Positions 25,520 through 26,610 of a stretch of 26,610 nucleotides of DNA are shown piece by piece. The notes beneath the pieces were generated by a model that was given only the letters and a program-made list of their open reading frames with translations, had not been told where the DNA came from and made no database searches. Source of the DNA: Fragilaria crotonensis. Lineage: Eukaryota > Bacillariophyta > Fragilariophyceae > Fragilariales > Fragilariaceae. Where the stretch lies: positions 1 through 26,610 of the forward strand of contig JAKSYS010000769.1 in NCBI GenBank assembly GCA_022925895.1, given 5' to 3'. The position numbers and the translations under genes are program-made. Positions within the stretch are counted from its first letter, which is position 1. Each line of letters opens with the position of its first letter.

Positions 25520-26610
25520 TGCAGGACAAGGTGGTGTGAGGTCCTCACAGGAGCGCTTAATGGCAGGACCTGCGATTTCTCGTTTAGACGGCCTGTCATG
25601 ATCGAGATCCATTTGAGACGACGACTATAAGGATTCTTTTGACGAGGTCTAAGAGTACCTCATCATTCACCGTTTCTCATGCTTCGATAAGTTGCCGTTA
25701 CGGGAAGTTGCGTCACCGATTGGTTGTTCCAAATGATGGCAAACGCTCTCTTTGCGCTTATTTGTCGGCGGCGTAAGGACATCGCACTACCCTTAACCCC
25801 TCATGAAGCCATCGTCATGAACGTGTGTCTCGACTTCAAGGAGGTCAACGCACCGCATGTGCCGCGAAGGATCAGATAACTACGTTGAATTCGAGCATGT
25901 CAACTTTCCACAAGCTGTTAATCAAGGAATTTCGGAGCTTCCACCTCACTTATGAAGTTCTATTTACTTTCTCGAAATCGTTGCGGTGTCTACGACTATG
26001 ATACTGTAATTCAAATTTCGGAATCCATTAATCTGCCTTTACGACTGAACTAGCATAAACTTACTTATTCGAATAATCCGAGTACTTGGCAGCTCACAAA
26101 TTTTTGATTTGGAAACAATTCCTTCGTAGCAGTATTAGTCTCTCTATTTCGTTTGTTGACGAAGAATTCAGATCACTTTCGTACACTAGAGAAGCAGCTT
26201 GTCGTTGTCGTACCCTCGCTAAATGGTGGACTTTCAGCTCTCGACTCTCGACTATGAACTAGTTGAGGCGTTGAGACCACAGACTGCAGTAACAGGTTCC
26301 AGGTTATGATTAGTCCCTCAGTATACGGGAGCTGGGAGCGGCTCGACTACCATGGTACAATCCTTGCAAATCGCAGATTGAAAAATTGAAATGTAATGTA
26401 GTAATCTGAGTACAGTACCTTGCGTGTCGTTCAGTAAGAATCGTACTCCAGTATTTACTCGAATCTCCGGAACTACCGGTAGAAAATAGCACCATGGTGT
26501 CACAACGGGAGATTGGAGCCAAGCCCAACAAGAGTGGTACGAGTAAGTGGTTTGCAATTAGCAACACTACCAGGTACCAGTCCTTCAGATTAATGTAATG
26601 TGATCAGAAC
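25520..26610. other. Gene-poor end of the window
   Basis: About 1.1 kb without a supported gene. A 48-codon ATG frame at 25733-25879 (+), open back to 25691, has a protein-like end (LPLTPHEAIVMNVCLDFKE) but no recognised family. The minus-strand frames near 26310-26567 overlap one another and look like chance. GTAC-containing motifs reappear at 26410-26480 and 26570. Confidence 0.4.

Noticed and set aside
26310-26567. Two overlapping minus-strand frames with a hydrophobic start
   Set aside because: No motif, low complexity, overlapping each other in different frames. Insufficient support for a gene.

Overview
This is a nuclear segment from a unicellular photosynthetic eukaryote, most likely a pennate diatom. 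The evidence is a GT-AG intron, Kozak-type starts, organelle-targeting N-termini, a type II membrane LRR protein of the diatom kind, a DGAT2, a CoDi-like Ty1/copia element with a QVDD reverse transcriptase, and relics of a DDE-like transposase family that I associate with diatoms. The species is inferred, not proven.

Layout from left to right. Positions 2-328 hold the last ~108 codons of an adrenodoxin-reductase-type flavoprotein (+). Positions 1179-4171 (-) hold a two-exon, 972-residue LRR membrane protein. Positions 4639-11141 hold a complete but defective Ty1/copia element on the minus strand, with 88-90 bp LTRs, a perfect 5-bp target duplication (AGTCG), a G9 polypurine tract, gag, protease, integrase and an internally deleted RT/RNase H. 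Positions 11283-12195 (-) hold a frameshifted DDE-like transposase relic. Positions 12491-12964 hold a 7-bp microsatellite interrupted by a 401-bp hAT-like MITE. Then come a YbeY-type endoribonuclease (13268-13933, -), a NIT-domain plus TKL protein kinase (14368-16704, +), an AIM24-family mitochondrial protein with a one-base frameshift (17158-18497, +) and a convergent DGAT2-family acyltransferase (18555-19646, -).

The right part holds a cluster of TTTGCTTAC repeats (19930-20198), a second relic of the same DDE-like family (20650-21120, -), an aldo/keto reductase (21994-23430, -) with a possible small divergent ORF (23497-23811, +), a spacer extremely rich in GTAC (23880-24480), and an endonuclease III-like DNA glycosylase (24596-25519, +). 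The last ~1.1 kb has no gene I can support.

The host genes do not form a pathway. They are dense single-copy housekeeping, signalling and metabolic genes in mixed orientation, interrupted by two transposon-rich islands (4.6-13 kb and 19.9-22 kb). The points most worth following up are the nitrate-sensor-like NIT domain fused to a Raf/TKL-like kinase, the MITE whose 8-bp target duplication can be read from the phase of the microsatellite it hit, the TTTGCTTAC repeat cluster, and the short-LTR copia element whose pol deletion stops exactly at the first catalytic motif of RT.
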